Shown here in pieces: positions 54,776 through 64,000 of a DNA stretch of 64,000 nt (positions within the stretch are counted from its first letter, which is position 1; each line of letters starts with the position of its first letter). The notes beneath the pieces are model-generated. The model had not been told where the DNA came from and ran no database searches. It worked only from the letters and a program-made list of their open reading frames with translations. The DNA comes from Molanna angustata (lineage: Eukaryota; Arthropoda; Insecta; Trichoptera; Molannidae): contig OY754981.1 in NCBI GenBank assembly GCA_963576475.1, positions 24,699,411-24,763,410 of the forward strand. The letters run 5' to 3'. The translations under genes were made by a program, and so were the position numbers.

Positions 54776-54811
54776 ATTAAAATAAAATACCTATAGGTTG
54801 AAATTAGAAGG

Positions 54812-54945
54812 ATGGTGGCAGAGCGGATAGCGCGCTGGATTAGTAATCCAGTCATCGCGAGTTCGAATCCTGCCACGACCGATTTCGTTCACCTATAGCA
54901 CAAGCATTACTTGTTTAAAGGACATATTCATTCTTTAAAAAAATT
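54812..54945 (+). mobile_element. tRNA-Thr-like SINE, copy 3
   Basis: Head GATGGTGGCAGAGCGGATAG, anticodon arm CTGGATTAGTAATCCAG (7-base loop, anticodon AGT) and box B GAGTTCGAATCCTGCC. The body ATTTCGTTCACCTATAGCAC, AAGGACATATTCATTC ends in A-rich sequence. A five-base loss at the 5' acceptor distinguishes it from the two minus-strand copies. Confidence 0.85.
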
Positions 54946-56285
54946 CATTCAATAATAATTCAATAATACTTATTGGAAATTTCTTTTCATACCTGTCTCG
55001 CTCTATCGTATTCATAATCACCATTCGTACTCTTCTTGTCAAGATCCGTATATTCGATGATCAATAATTTGGTTAGACATTCACAGAAGATCGAAACGAA
55101 TAATTTAATACAAGATTTTTTATATCATATACATGTAGGTACTTAGGTATGCTCAATTCTTGTTCATCAAAAATACAAAAAAAAAAATGAAAATTATAAA
55201 TCGCTAAAGTTCACATATTTTTGTAAATAATTTTACTTCAAAGTTCACATTTCGTCATATCCTAAACATGGGTGACCACGAAACGATGAGGAAATATAAA
55301 ATCGATTACAGTAAAAAAACATTACATCATAACCTTTTTCAGATGTTCATTTTTTATATCGGAACTCCCATCTGCATAAAATGCATCGAGACATTTAAAT
55401 TTTATTTATTTATATTGTTGTTGTGGTGTGTGTAAAACAATTTATCGGTAATATCAATAACAATAATAATAAAAGAGATGAAAAAAAAATGTTCGAAAAG
55501 GTAGAAGAGGTTAAGGTCGACCCCTTCAGCGGCCGTTTCTCACGACCCGGGCCGTTATTGACGACCAAACACCTGTTTTGGAACGAAATAAAAAAAAACT
55601 ATACCAAACAGGCCTCTTAATAAAAAATCACCCCGTATATAATCATCGTCCGACCACAATGGGCATCCAACTAATGTTTATATGGGTTTTGGGTGCCTAT
55701 TAATACTATATCAAAATCAACTGCCCAAAAAATCTGATGCCTCCATATTATGATGTAACCTTCATAAATCTACATGGTGGTTACAAACGATAATTAAAAT
55801 ATTATTGATATTTTTATGTCAATTGTTAATTTTCGTGTTACATTTATTGTTGTTTTATTTATTACAAATAACTTTTTTTCACACTTTGTAATCACAATTT
55901 ATTTGATATTTTGAGGGCCGTCGAATCGAATAACTCATAACTTTGTGGTTTTTATTTAAACGATTGAGACATCGTATTTTTGAAACCTTCATAATTACAT
56001 ATTATAAATAAAGGTTTTAATACTTCTGTTACTTCGTTAACTTTGAAATTTGTTTTATTCGCATTAACTAATTTAGCTAATACATATTGTTAAATAATTG
56101 TTAGTATTGCCACAGAACAGGCTTTCGCCTGGTGAGGTTTTAAATGCCATTGTATTTTTTTTTAAAGAATTACATGATTTGTGTGTGTTATGGAAATAAA
56201 TTAAATAAAAACATACAAGTTATTAGTAAGTGACAAATCATATATACTTATTGAAAAATAATAATAATAAAAAAAACACTAAACA
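54946..56285. other. No confident gene
   Basis: It includes a minus-strand open stretch ending at a consensus donor (54988, discussed as a finding) and a GC-rich patch at 55515-55580 (GGTCGACCCCTTCAGCGGCC, CCCGGGCCGTTATTGACGAC). Past the patch lies TCACCCCGTATATA, which could be a mariner-type terminus. The remainder is AT-rich. Confidence 0.4.
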
Positions 56286-56545
56286 CCGTTCATTATTTCA
56301 GCCACTGGCATTATTCCAAAATCGTTAATCCGTAATTTAGATTTTTATAGATTTATCGAAAAATTTAATAATAAAAATGCAAAAAACGGTAATTATGAAT
56401 ACATGTAGAATCGTTAAAGATTTTTTAAACGTTTATATTCGGGAATCAGTAGGGTTGTTAGGTAGTATAGAGACCTCCTCAGAACCTAATCCTTTGATAT
56501 GTTAAGTATCTGGATGGGTGAACTATTCCCAATTGAAAGCTTGAT
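56286..56545 (-). repeat. Dispersed repeat D, single-unit copy
   Basis: Contains one copy of the 61-bp unit in reverse (CAGCCACTGGCATTATTCCA) and flanking blocks GTTAGGTAGTATAGAGACC and GGATGGGTGAACTATTCCC. These correspond to the non-tandem part at 47270-47400. Confidence 0.75.
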
Positions 56546-56787
56546 GATGCGTTTGATGCATTTTATTTTGCTCTTTTAAATAAATTACAATTTACGTATT
56601 GATCTGCTAATTCTTTTGAGGAAGTGTATAATGGTAATAATAATAATTGAGTGTTATTCTTTGTAGTGCTTAATTGTTATTAATATCATTAGTAAATCGG
56701 CCAGCGCCGCATAAAAAAATGTTTCTGAGTCACGCCAAGTCCAATTTCTAGACTTATCGGCGTGTTCTCAAACAATATCTATGTATA
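56546..56787. other. No gene seen
   Basis: Short AT-rich stretch between repeat D and the 31-bp array. Confidence 0.4.
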
Positions 56788-57327
56788 GTTAGTGATAGAT
56801 CATAAACACTAAACATTAGTTAGACAAATCATAAACACTAAACATTAGTTAGTGACAAATCATAAACACTAAACATTAGTTAGTGACAAATCATAAACAC
56901 TAAACATTAGTTAGTGACAAATCATAAACACTAAACATTAGTTAGTGACAAATCATAAACACAAAACATTAGTTAGTGACAAATCATAAACACTAAACAT
57001 TAGTTAGTGACAAATCATAAACACAAAACATTAGTTAGTGACAAATCATAAACACTAAACATTAGTTAGTGACAAATCATAAACACAAAACATTAGTTAG
57101 TGACAAATCATAAACACTAAACATTAGTTAGTGACAAATCATAAACACTAAACATTAGTTAGTGACAAATCATAAACACTAAACATTAGTTAGTGACAAA
57201 TCATAAACACAAAACATTAGTTAGTGACAAATCATAAACACTAAATATTAGTTAGTGACAAATCATAAACACTAAACATAAGTTAGTGACAAATCATAAA
57301 CACTAAATATTAGTTAGAAACAAATTT
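56788..57327. repeat. 31-bp tandem array
   Basis: About 17 units of GTTAGTGACAAATCATAAAC + ACTAAACATTA. Two variants (CACTAAAC and CACAAAAC) are interspersed, partly alternating. The first units are slightly shorter or diverged. Confidence 0.97.
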
Positions 57328-58109
57328 TTGAGATTTTTTTTATTAGGTACAATAAACTTTGTTTGAAAGAGTTATTTGGTACGACCGGTGTCAAAGCATC
57401 TGATCTTCTTTTAGGCGGATGACAACTTGTCACATTAAAAAACTGTCAACCGTCCTGAAGAAGAGGCTGTCGCTTCGAAAACAAATATATATACCGCAAA
57501 AATTCATTAATATTTTTTAATAATGTCCAATTTTCGAATCACCCTGTTAGAGAAATTATTCCCATATTCCGATACGAAAACTTGCTTGAGATAATATTAT
57601 GGCGAATTTTTTTTCTCTCACATCCAAATTATCTCAATTTCACACACACATACAGCATCTCCGTGAATCACTTTGTTGATCTTGTTTGGCAAGTGTCCTA
57701 AGTATTGTAATTGCTTAAACGCAGACTTTTAAATTATACAGACAAGCTGATTCACCTTAATCGCTGGAAATAAATAAGTTTATCCTTACAACAACTGAAG
57801 AACACACAATGTTGTTGTTTTACGACCATATAAATATGTTGTGAAAACAAAATGGTTTCAGATCAAATTAACCTCAAAACGGTTTTGAGCGTGATCTTTT
57901 ACTTAATATTTGAATATTGTTCAAAATCATCCAGATTTTCGTCAGGATGGGTATTTTTTCGTCTTTTTGTACACAATGAACAAATAATGGCTAAGTAATG
58001 AACTTTTTTTCTCTTTTTCGTTATAACAACCTTTTTTCTCTAGCAACTGCTTAATATTTTAAATAATTCGTTGTACCTACTCCGCAATGAGTATGTCAGA
58101 GGGTCATTC
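57328..58109. other. No gene seen
   Basis: CGTCCTGAAGAAGAGGCTGT..CGCTTCGAAA at 57451-57480 is shared in reverse with 20572-20620. Otherwise AT-rich. Confidence 0.4.
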
Positions 58110-58415
58110 AAAGTGACACTGATAACTGAAAAGCTGAAGGAAAGCAGGATGAGATGATATGGTCACGTGATGCGTAGAGATGATAATTATTCTGTAAAAA
58201 ATACGCTCAACATCCCAGCAAGACCTAGGGGTAGAGGCAGACCCACAGCAACATGGTGGTCCATTATTGAGAAGGAGCTGGCAGCTCAGAGTGTTCCCGT
58301 TGTGACAATACAGGACAGAAGATCCTGGCGCATACGTACAAGGAGGCCCGACCCTGGATCAACCGGGATAGAGGGGAAAGAAAAAGAAGAAGAAGAAGTT
58401 GTACCTACCTACTAA
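58110..58415 (+). pseudogene. RTE-like reverse transcriptase C-terminus with (GAA)n tail
   Basis: Reading from about 58110: VTLITEKLKESRMR, then a TGA (58155-58157) exactly where the conserved Trp of 'RxRWYGHVMRR' belongs. It continues YGHVMRRDDNYS, ARPRGRGRPTATWWSIIEK, ELAAQSVPVVTIQDRRSWRI and RTRRPDPGS. GRGRPxxxWxxxxxxDxxxxG...xDRxxWRxxxRxxDP is a standard C-terminal block of insect RTE-like proteins. A GAAAGAAAAAGAAGAAGAAG run closes the copy at 58376-58399. It is a third RTE-like family, distinct from 18043-18562 and 51945-52510. Confidence 0.85.
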
Positions 58416-58534
58416 AAATAACCTTAATAAATAAAGAGTTAAAAAAATAATTTGTAATTTAATATCCTGCCTTTGTTGATACTATTAAAAACTGTTGGTT
58501 CTATATAAGTACCTACTTATCAATTAAATAAATT

Positions 58535-58707
58535 ATATTTTTTTTACAAAAATGAATATGTCCTTATTAAACAAGTCCATATTAATCTTCTTACATACCC
58601 TAAAATAAATGTTTCTGCTATAGTTGAATGAAATCGGTCGAGGCAGAATTCGAACTCGCGACCACTGGATTACTAACCCAATGCGCTAACCGCTCTGCCA
58701 TCGACCC
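58535..58707 (-). mobile_element. tRNA-Thr-like SINE, copy 2
   Basis: The minus-strand head 58707-58636 reads GGGTCGATGGCAGAGCGGTT, AGCGCATTGGGTTAGTAATC and GAGTTCGAATTCTGCCTCGA. The anticodon AGT and the GGTCGA/TCGACC acceptor pairing are both intact. The body CATTTATTTTAGGG, AATAAGGACATATTCATTTT runs to an A-rich tail. Confidence 0.85.
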
Positions 58708-58923
58708 ATCTTAAAATAGTTATATCGTACACCTTTGGGCTTATTACAGTAATTAGGCAACTTCTTCCAACCAACCAGAATGTGCGTCACACTTTTCTGT
58801 TCATACATACAGCCATATTGAGCTATATTGGGAAAATTTTCTCTGGAACCACAATAAGACAGAATAGGTGACTGCCCTTACTCTTACAAACATTAATTTT
58901 AATTTAGTTACTTAAAATTAACG
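58708..58923. other. No gene seen
   Basis: TTAGGCAACTTCTTCCAACC at about 58756 is a small SINE-3-like scrap. Confidence 0.4.
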
Positions 58924-59044
58924 AGACACTTCCTCTTACCCTTTGTAAGTAGCGAGTTTATTGCCAAATAGCAGCTCTGGCATAACCAATTATTATGTGT
59001 GAAATAAATTTCTCCCCTGCCAATTATCGAACCCAGGACGCCTA
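58924..59044 (-). mobile_element. SINE-3 copy, degraded
   Basis: CTCTTACCCTTTGTAAGTAG, CGAGTTTATTGCCAAATAGC, GAAATAAATTTCTCCCCTGC and TATCGAACCCAGGACGCC (reverse box B). The box-A side is lost. Confidence 0.7.
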
Positions 59045-59828
59045 TTTTATAAACAAACATATAGAACCATTTATTAAACAACACTATTTTCTTTAATTAA
59101 TAAAAGAAGTTGTTAACAAAGAAAAATCAGTGTGAGGTAACTAAGTCACACATTAAAGTACACATATTAAAGTAATATTCGATTAAATCAATAAATGGTT
59201 TTTCAATGATAACCTACAGTGGAAATTTGCGCAATCACAGTAGAAAAATTGTATGGCTGAGAAGACTATTTTAGAATGAAAAGTCATCAATTTAAAAATA
59301 GAAGTTTTTCTGATAATTGTGTGTTTTAATAGTTTATTTCTTTATTTTAAAGCATGATGTTTTTTAATCAATTAAAAAGATACAAAATAACACCACTTTA
59401 GATTAAATTTAATTAGATTAAATTTATGTCTTCTTCCTATAATGATATTTTTATATAACGAAATAACAGCAAGTAATATTCCGTACATATCATATAATTG
59501 AGAGATGCACTATTTATATCTAATTAACAATATAACACATTTAATTGAAGTTTATATATTTATATGGACAATTTAGGACTGACCCCTTGGTGTACACTGA
59601 ATTAAGACTTATCGCCGAATAAGTTATCCCTAAATTTATTCTTCGCCGAAAGATAATATAAATTATTCCACCTAAAATAATTCAAAATATTTTATATTAT
59701 TATAAAGCGTACATGTATTCGTATCCGCCTGGTTCAATTTCCTTTCTTTCCCTTCAAATTTTAACGCGGTGTATTTTTTCAGTATGGAAATATCCTTGAA
59801 ATATTTGTGTTACTTCTCGGACAACTTA
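59045..59828. other. No gene seen
   Basis: AT-rich sequence without recognised content. Confidence 0.4.
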
Positions 59829-60162
59829 CAGGTATTTTACATTCACCCAATAATAACGAGCTGCCACATTCTGGAGACTTTTTATCATTATCGTCTCACA
59901 GAAAGAGACTAAATACACAATAAAACACTTATGCTGTGCTAAAAGTGTAAAGCCGTCTGGCTTCTTTGGCGATGTTTTAGATTCGATTCCCATTTCAATC
60001 GATTCGATTCATTTGAATTCATTTGTTTTTCGGGACTGCATAAACTTGTCTCTTACACGGGACGTAAGGAAGTGTAAAAAAATAATCGTTTCTCCACCGG
60101 AAATCAAATACAGAACCTTTGGATCTGGAGTCAGGTGTTTTACAAACATAGCCACGAAATCC
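59829..60162 (-). mobile_element. SINE-2 copy, extended
   Basis: Reverse landmarks: CATTCACCCAATAATAACGA, GCTGCCACATTCTGGAGACT, CTCCACCGGAAATCAAATAC (degraded box B), CCTTTGGATCTGGAGTCAGG and AGCCACGAAATCCC (reverse box A). The middle (about 59935-60085) is longer than in other copies. The overlapping 74-81 codon frames on both strands are by-products. Confidence 0.7.
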
Positions 60163-62736
60163 CATTTGTACGCAATAAAAATATATAAAGGCGATGAATT
60201 TTTCACGCGGTGCATTTTTGGCGATAAATTTATTTGAACAAATTGTCCATACATTCCAAGACAATATTGAAGTTGTACCCGGTTTTACAACTCATGATAT
60301 TAAGTATATATTACATTTATAATTATCAAGAGTAGAGATTCAGTGGGAGATGTTTGTAAATGTATACAATATACATAGACTATGTACCTCCCAATGTACA
60401 TAATCTTGGATTAAGAACGAGATCATATATACAGCAAATTACAATCTTGCCAACTTGTAATCTAATTTTAACTAGCGTTCAAGTGAATTATGTGCCTATG
60501 TTAGAATATACAAATAAACTAATGCTTATGTTCAATGTTATAATTAAATTCATCAAAACTAATTGTATTTATTTTCAAGGAATGTAAATTTATTTTTCTG
60601 ACAATTTTATTTACTACAACGAATGAGATATTTATCAGTAGCGGAATTGCTTACAGAAGCCGAAAATCCTGGCTTACCTATGAATATTAGACAAGAATAA
60701 GTTAAGAAATTCAAGAACTAATATTTATTTATTTTTTTTATTACAACCATACTATGAAATTAAAAATTTATCCGTATGAAGATACGATGTTTTACAGGGT
60801 TACAAATGTAAATATTATTTTAGTGTGTGAATTTGAAAATTTGTTTTATGGCCACTGGAAGTTGTGGACGCGCTTAATTGGAGGGTTAAAAAGATCCATT
60901 TGTTTTTATATATGTATTCTGTTCATAATATATTGTTTATTCTCTGTGCGTGTCTCTTTTAAAATATTTTCAAACATAGTCATAGTATAAACCATTTTTA
61001 ACGCTCGTGACTCGCGATGGCTATACCCTTGCTCACACTTCATAGTGTACTAGGCTGTTATAATATCTATATCATGTTTTCAGTCACAAGATTTAGCGAT
61101 AAATGCCCTCGTAAGAGTTTGGTGTTGGCCACAATCCACTCGCTTTGCTATAAATTAACATTGAATATGATTTTTTTACTAAACAATGATATAATCAGAT
61201 AATTCTTGATTCTATGCTATAACCTTAATATGTAGCTATAGATGGTAAGTTTGTATGTATATGCGGTTGTTTTACATCCATAAAGCGGGATGATCCGATA
61301 GAGAATGTTGGTATTTCTTACCACGCGGCGCCTTTTTAACAAAAAAAAAATAACACTATTTGGTTTCCCCGACGAACGATATTAATCTCTAATACGCTTT
61401 AATGTGGAGTAAGTCGTGAGACACTTCTAAAACTTTGGTGATTATTTTCCTACTAATTTATTTGACTTGTGTTATGATACAGTTGAAGTTTTTTTTTAAG
61501 ATTTTTGGCACCCATTTTATCAGCCACATTGAGCCATCAAAGCATTTGGGTTATTTAGAGTATTTTTTTATATAAGTATGTTGTAACTGGGATGTTTTAT
61601 ATAAGAATGTTTCAACTAGATTTTTTTTTTGTTAAATATGTTGCAACTGGGATTTTTTATATAAGTACGTTGCAACTGAGATTTTTCCCCTTGTTTCACT
61701 TGGAAGGGAAAAAAATTTTAGGTGAAATGTTCAGTTTAAATGTGAAAATTTGTATTTATTGTGATGTATTTAAAAATATGTATTTCCAAAATATATACAA
61801 AAAAAAAATCTTATTTGATGTCAATGTTCACACGTACCCTACGAGTGGATGTCAGGATTTTAGACTTAGGTACATGTACACAAAATAGTTTATACCATAA
61901 AGGTTTAAAAATGTACAATTATTGTATACCACCAAACATAAAAGAAACCACAAGTCTTGTCACCTTCGTAGGCTAGGTTCTGAATACGTAATTAAAAAAT
62001 ATTAATGTTCTCCATATTTTTACATGATGTTTATATAATTTAATGTCATACAAAGTTTTATTTTTATTTTATTTTTTTGTATAAAATAGATGTATTAATT
62101 TTATGAATGTTTTTAACATCTAAATAAATTTTACTAATTCTACTGCTAATCATTCATTTTCATAATATTATAACGCAAAATATAAATCGGTCAAAGGAAA
62201 ATGACTATTGTCAACATTGTTTTGAGGATCGCTGAATTCATAAAAATACGCGATGAAAATATGAGTTCCTAGCTCACATTATTCTCCGATGAAATTTACT
62301 TGAGATTAGCTGTTTTTTTTTATCTATAAGGTCATTCAGACCCATAATTAGCCCGAGTTGAGAGTATTTATTTTGGCAGTAGGTAGGTACATATTTTTTT
62401 GTTTGGCTTTGCGCTCAACCGACAATTTCAGATAAGGTGTGTGTTTGTGTGTGTGTGTACTGTACACACGTATTATTAATTGATTTTTTTAAACGAAATA
62501 TCGGTCTCAAGCGAGCGGTTAAATTACAAGTTTTGTTATACTTCACACCACATTTTCAGGTGTCGTAAAAATGAACGACTTTTCTTTATGGTTCTTCGCA
62601 TAGTTTCTTTGTTTAATAATATATTGTTATAAAATATTTATTATGAGGACGGAGTTCATGATATGATAAAGTACGCTCATTATATAAGCAATAAAATTAT
62701 CAAAATATATATGTAGAATAGAATGAATTTTTTTAA
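60163..62736. other. No gene; one minor tandem repeat
   Basis: A 3-4 unit repeat of roughly 37-50 bp (TGTTGTAACTGGGATGTTTTAT, ATATAAGTACGTTGCAACTG) lies at 61575-61690. A short GT-rich run is at 62437-62460. Several 60-100 codon frames (60360-60587, 60754-60990, 61592-61888) are AT-driven and resemble no protein. Confidence 0.45.
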
Positions 62737-63428
62737 TAAAATAGAATACCAAAGGTTATGTCAATTTAACAATAAGTGAATACCAAAGGTAATGACAATT
62801 TTACAATAATAGAATAACAAAGGTAATGACAATTTTACAATAATAGAATAACAAAGGTAATGACAATTTTACAATAATAGAATAACAAAGGTAATGACAA
62901 TTTTACAATAATAGAATAACAAAGGTAATGACAATTTTACAATAATAGAATAACAAAGGTAATGACAATTTTACAATAATAGAATAACAAAGGTAATGAC
63001 AATTTTACAATAATAGAATAACAAAGGTAATGACAATTTTACAATAATAGAATAACAAAGGTAATGACAATTTTACAATAATAGAATAACAAAGGTAATG
63101 ACAATTTTACAATAATAGAATAACAAAGGTAATGACAATTTTACAATAATAGAATAACAAAGGTAATGACAATTTTACAATAATAGAATAACAAAGGTAA
63201 TGACAATTTTACAATAATAGAATAACAAAGGTAATGACAATTTTACAATAATAGAATACCAAAGGTAATGACAATTTTACAATAATAGAATAACAAAGGT
63301 AATGACAATTTTACAATAATAGAATAACAAAGGTAATGAACATTTTACAATAATTTAATACCAAAGGTTATGACAATTTTACAATAATGGAATACGGTAT
63401 TGACAATTTTATAATAATGGTATAACAA
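62737..63428. repeat. 34-bp tandem array
   Basis: About 20 units of AGAATAACAAAGGTAATGAC + AATTTTACAATAAT (for example GGTAATGAC at 62822 and 62856). Edge units are diverged (AATACCAAAGGTTATG), and central ones are almost identical. Confidence 0.97.
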
Positions 63429-63570
63429 ATGTATGAATATACATATGTATGAATAGAATTTTTTGTATCTCCTTATGTTGTTTATTTTTTTTTTTATTTA
63501 ACTAAGGACAGCACACAGTACCTACATGCATACAATTATTAAAAGGAAATAAGCATGAAAATACAAATAA

Positions 63571-63849
63571 TTGAGCGGTGATAGCCCAGCGGTAAGGTCG
63601 TCGCCTCACATGCGTGAGGTCAACGGTTCGAATCCGGGCGGTGCACGCTCCTCTGAATCTATGTGCGGATTTATATCACTAGCTATGTATAGCCATGATC
63701 CAATTTGTCTGGTTCTCCTTTCTAAGGGTTACGAAGGTCAGATGGCATTCGCTTCAATGTAATAACCAGACTCGCCAATTCCAGGATCATGGTCAAAGCG
63801 TACCCCGATAAAAACGGGACAAAAGCGCTAAGGGGAAAGAAGAAATCAT
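63571..63849 (+). mobile_element. SINE-1 copy with 12-bp target duplication
   Basis: AAATACAAATAA flanks it (63559-63570 and 63850-63861). Head GGTGATAGCCCAGCGGTAAG (box A) and CAACGGTTCGAATCCGGG (box B). The body is identical in order to 50223-50516, ending GGGACAAAAGCGCTAAGGGG. The 63-codon open frame across it is not a gene. Confidence 0.95.
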
Positions 63850-63899
63850 AAATACAAATAAGACATGAACCGCTTACGTACTATACATAATATCAAAAG

Positions 63900-64000
63900 A
63901 GCATAATAAAAAAAGTGTGAATTAGTGTGGGTGCGCGCATGAGAGAGACTAACAATATGTATGTGTGTGAAAGAGAGATATAGAAAGAGTGTGAGTGTGT
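63900..64000. repeat. GT/GA-rich low-complexity end
   Basis: Interspersed GTGTG and GAGAGA words to the window edge. Confidence 0.8.

Noticed and set aside
55423..55620. 65-codon plus-strand frame with a GC-rich DPFSGRFSRPGPLL segment
   Set aside because: No recognisable domain; it begins in low-complexity AAC repeats and ends at a TCACCCCGTATATA motif that looks like a transposon terminus.
60009..60264. Three overlapping 74-81 codon frames on both strands
   Set aside because: They overlie a SINE-2 copy and appear on both strands, as expected of a non-coding repeat.
63571..63762. 63-codon frame MSGDSPAVRSSPHMREVNGS
   Set aside because: It is the translation of the SINE-1 tRNA-like head, with target duplications on both sides.

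Overview
This is insect nuclear DNA, most likely from a moth or butterfly. It is AT-rich, has introns with canonical GT-AG splice sites, and is crowded with RTE-, CR1/Jockey- and L2-type non-LTR retrotransposon debris, tRNA-derived SINEs and palindromic MITEs. The order-level call is an impression from repeat content, not a proven match. No bacterial or organelle features were seen.

The only host gene I can name is on the minus strand: two consecutive phase-0 exons of dysfusion (dys), the insect bHLH-PAS transcription factor related to vertebrate NPAS4. Exon 51228-51317 encodes the start of the PAS-A domain and exon 36119-36292 its middle part. They join as ...LGHSM|EDLLIHGDSVYDIID... across a 14,935-bp intron (36293-51227). 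The bHLH exons should lie at higher coordinates and the PAS-B and C-terminal exons at lower coordinates; none could be recognised here. If the gene model holds, most of the window is intronic.

Layout: 1-10 kb holds microsatellites, a Tc1/mariner-type element with very long inverted repeats and a transposase remnant (3646-5387), and dispersed repeats. 10-18.8 kb is a retrotransposon block: two small C-terminal fragments, a nearly intact CR1/Jockey-like ORF2 (12803-15638, minus) with an 81-bp tandem array at its 5' side, and a second RT copy split by an RTE insertion with a 10-bp target duplication. 21.9-23.5 kb is a 73-bp satellite with a 200-N assembly gap. 24.7-25.8 kb is a Harbinger-like element nested in a mariner-like MITE, followed by an RTE tail. 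26.7-30.3 kb contains a 1.8-kb inverted repeat and a 650-bp palindromic MITE. 30.9-36 kb holds broken coding fragments. The dys intron carries an L2-type RT fragment, RTE tails, SINEs, two piggyBac-like TTAA MITEs, a 61-bp tandem array and a degenerate tandem repeat of about 150 bp. 51.3-64 kb holds RTE tails, SINEs, and 31-bp and 34-bp arrays.

No cooperating gene cluster is present. What links the features is nesting and local tandem amplification of mobile DNA inside a long developmental-regulator gene. Classifications were made by eye from protein motifs, inverted repeats and target duplications, so family names are provisional.
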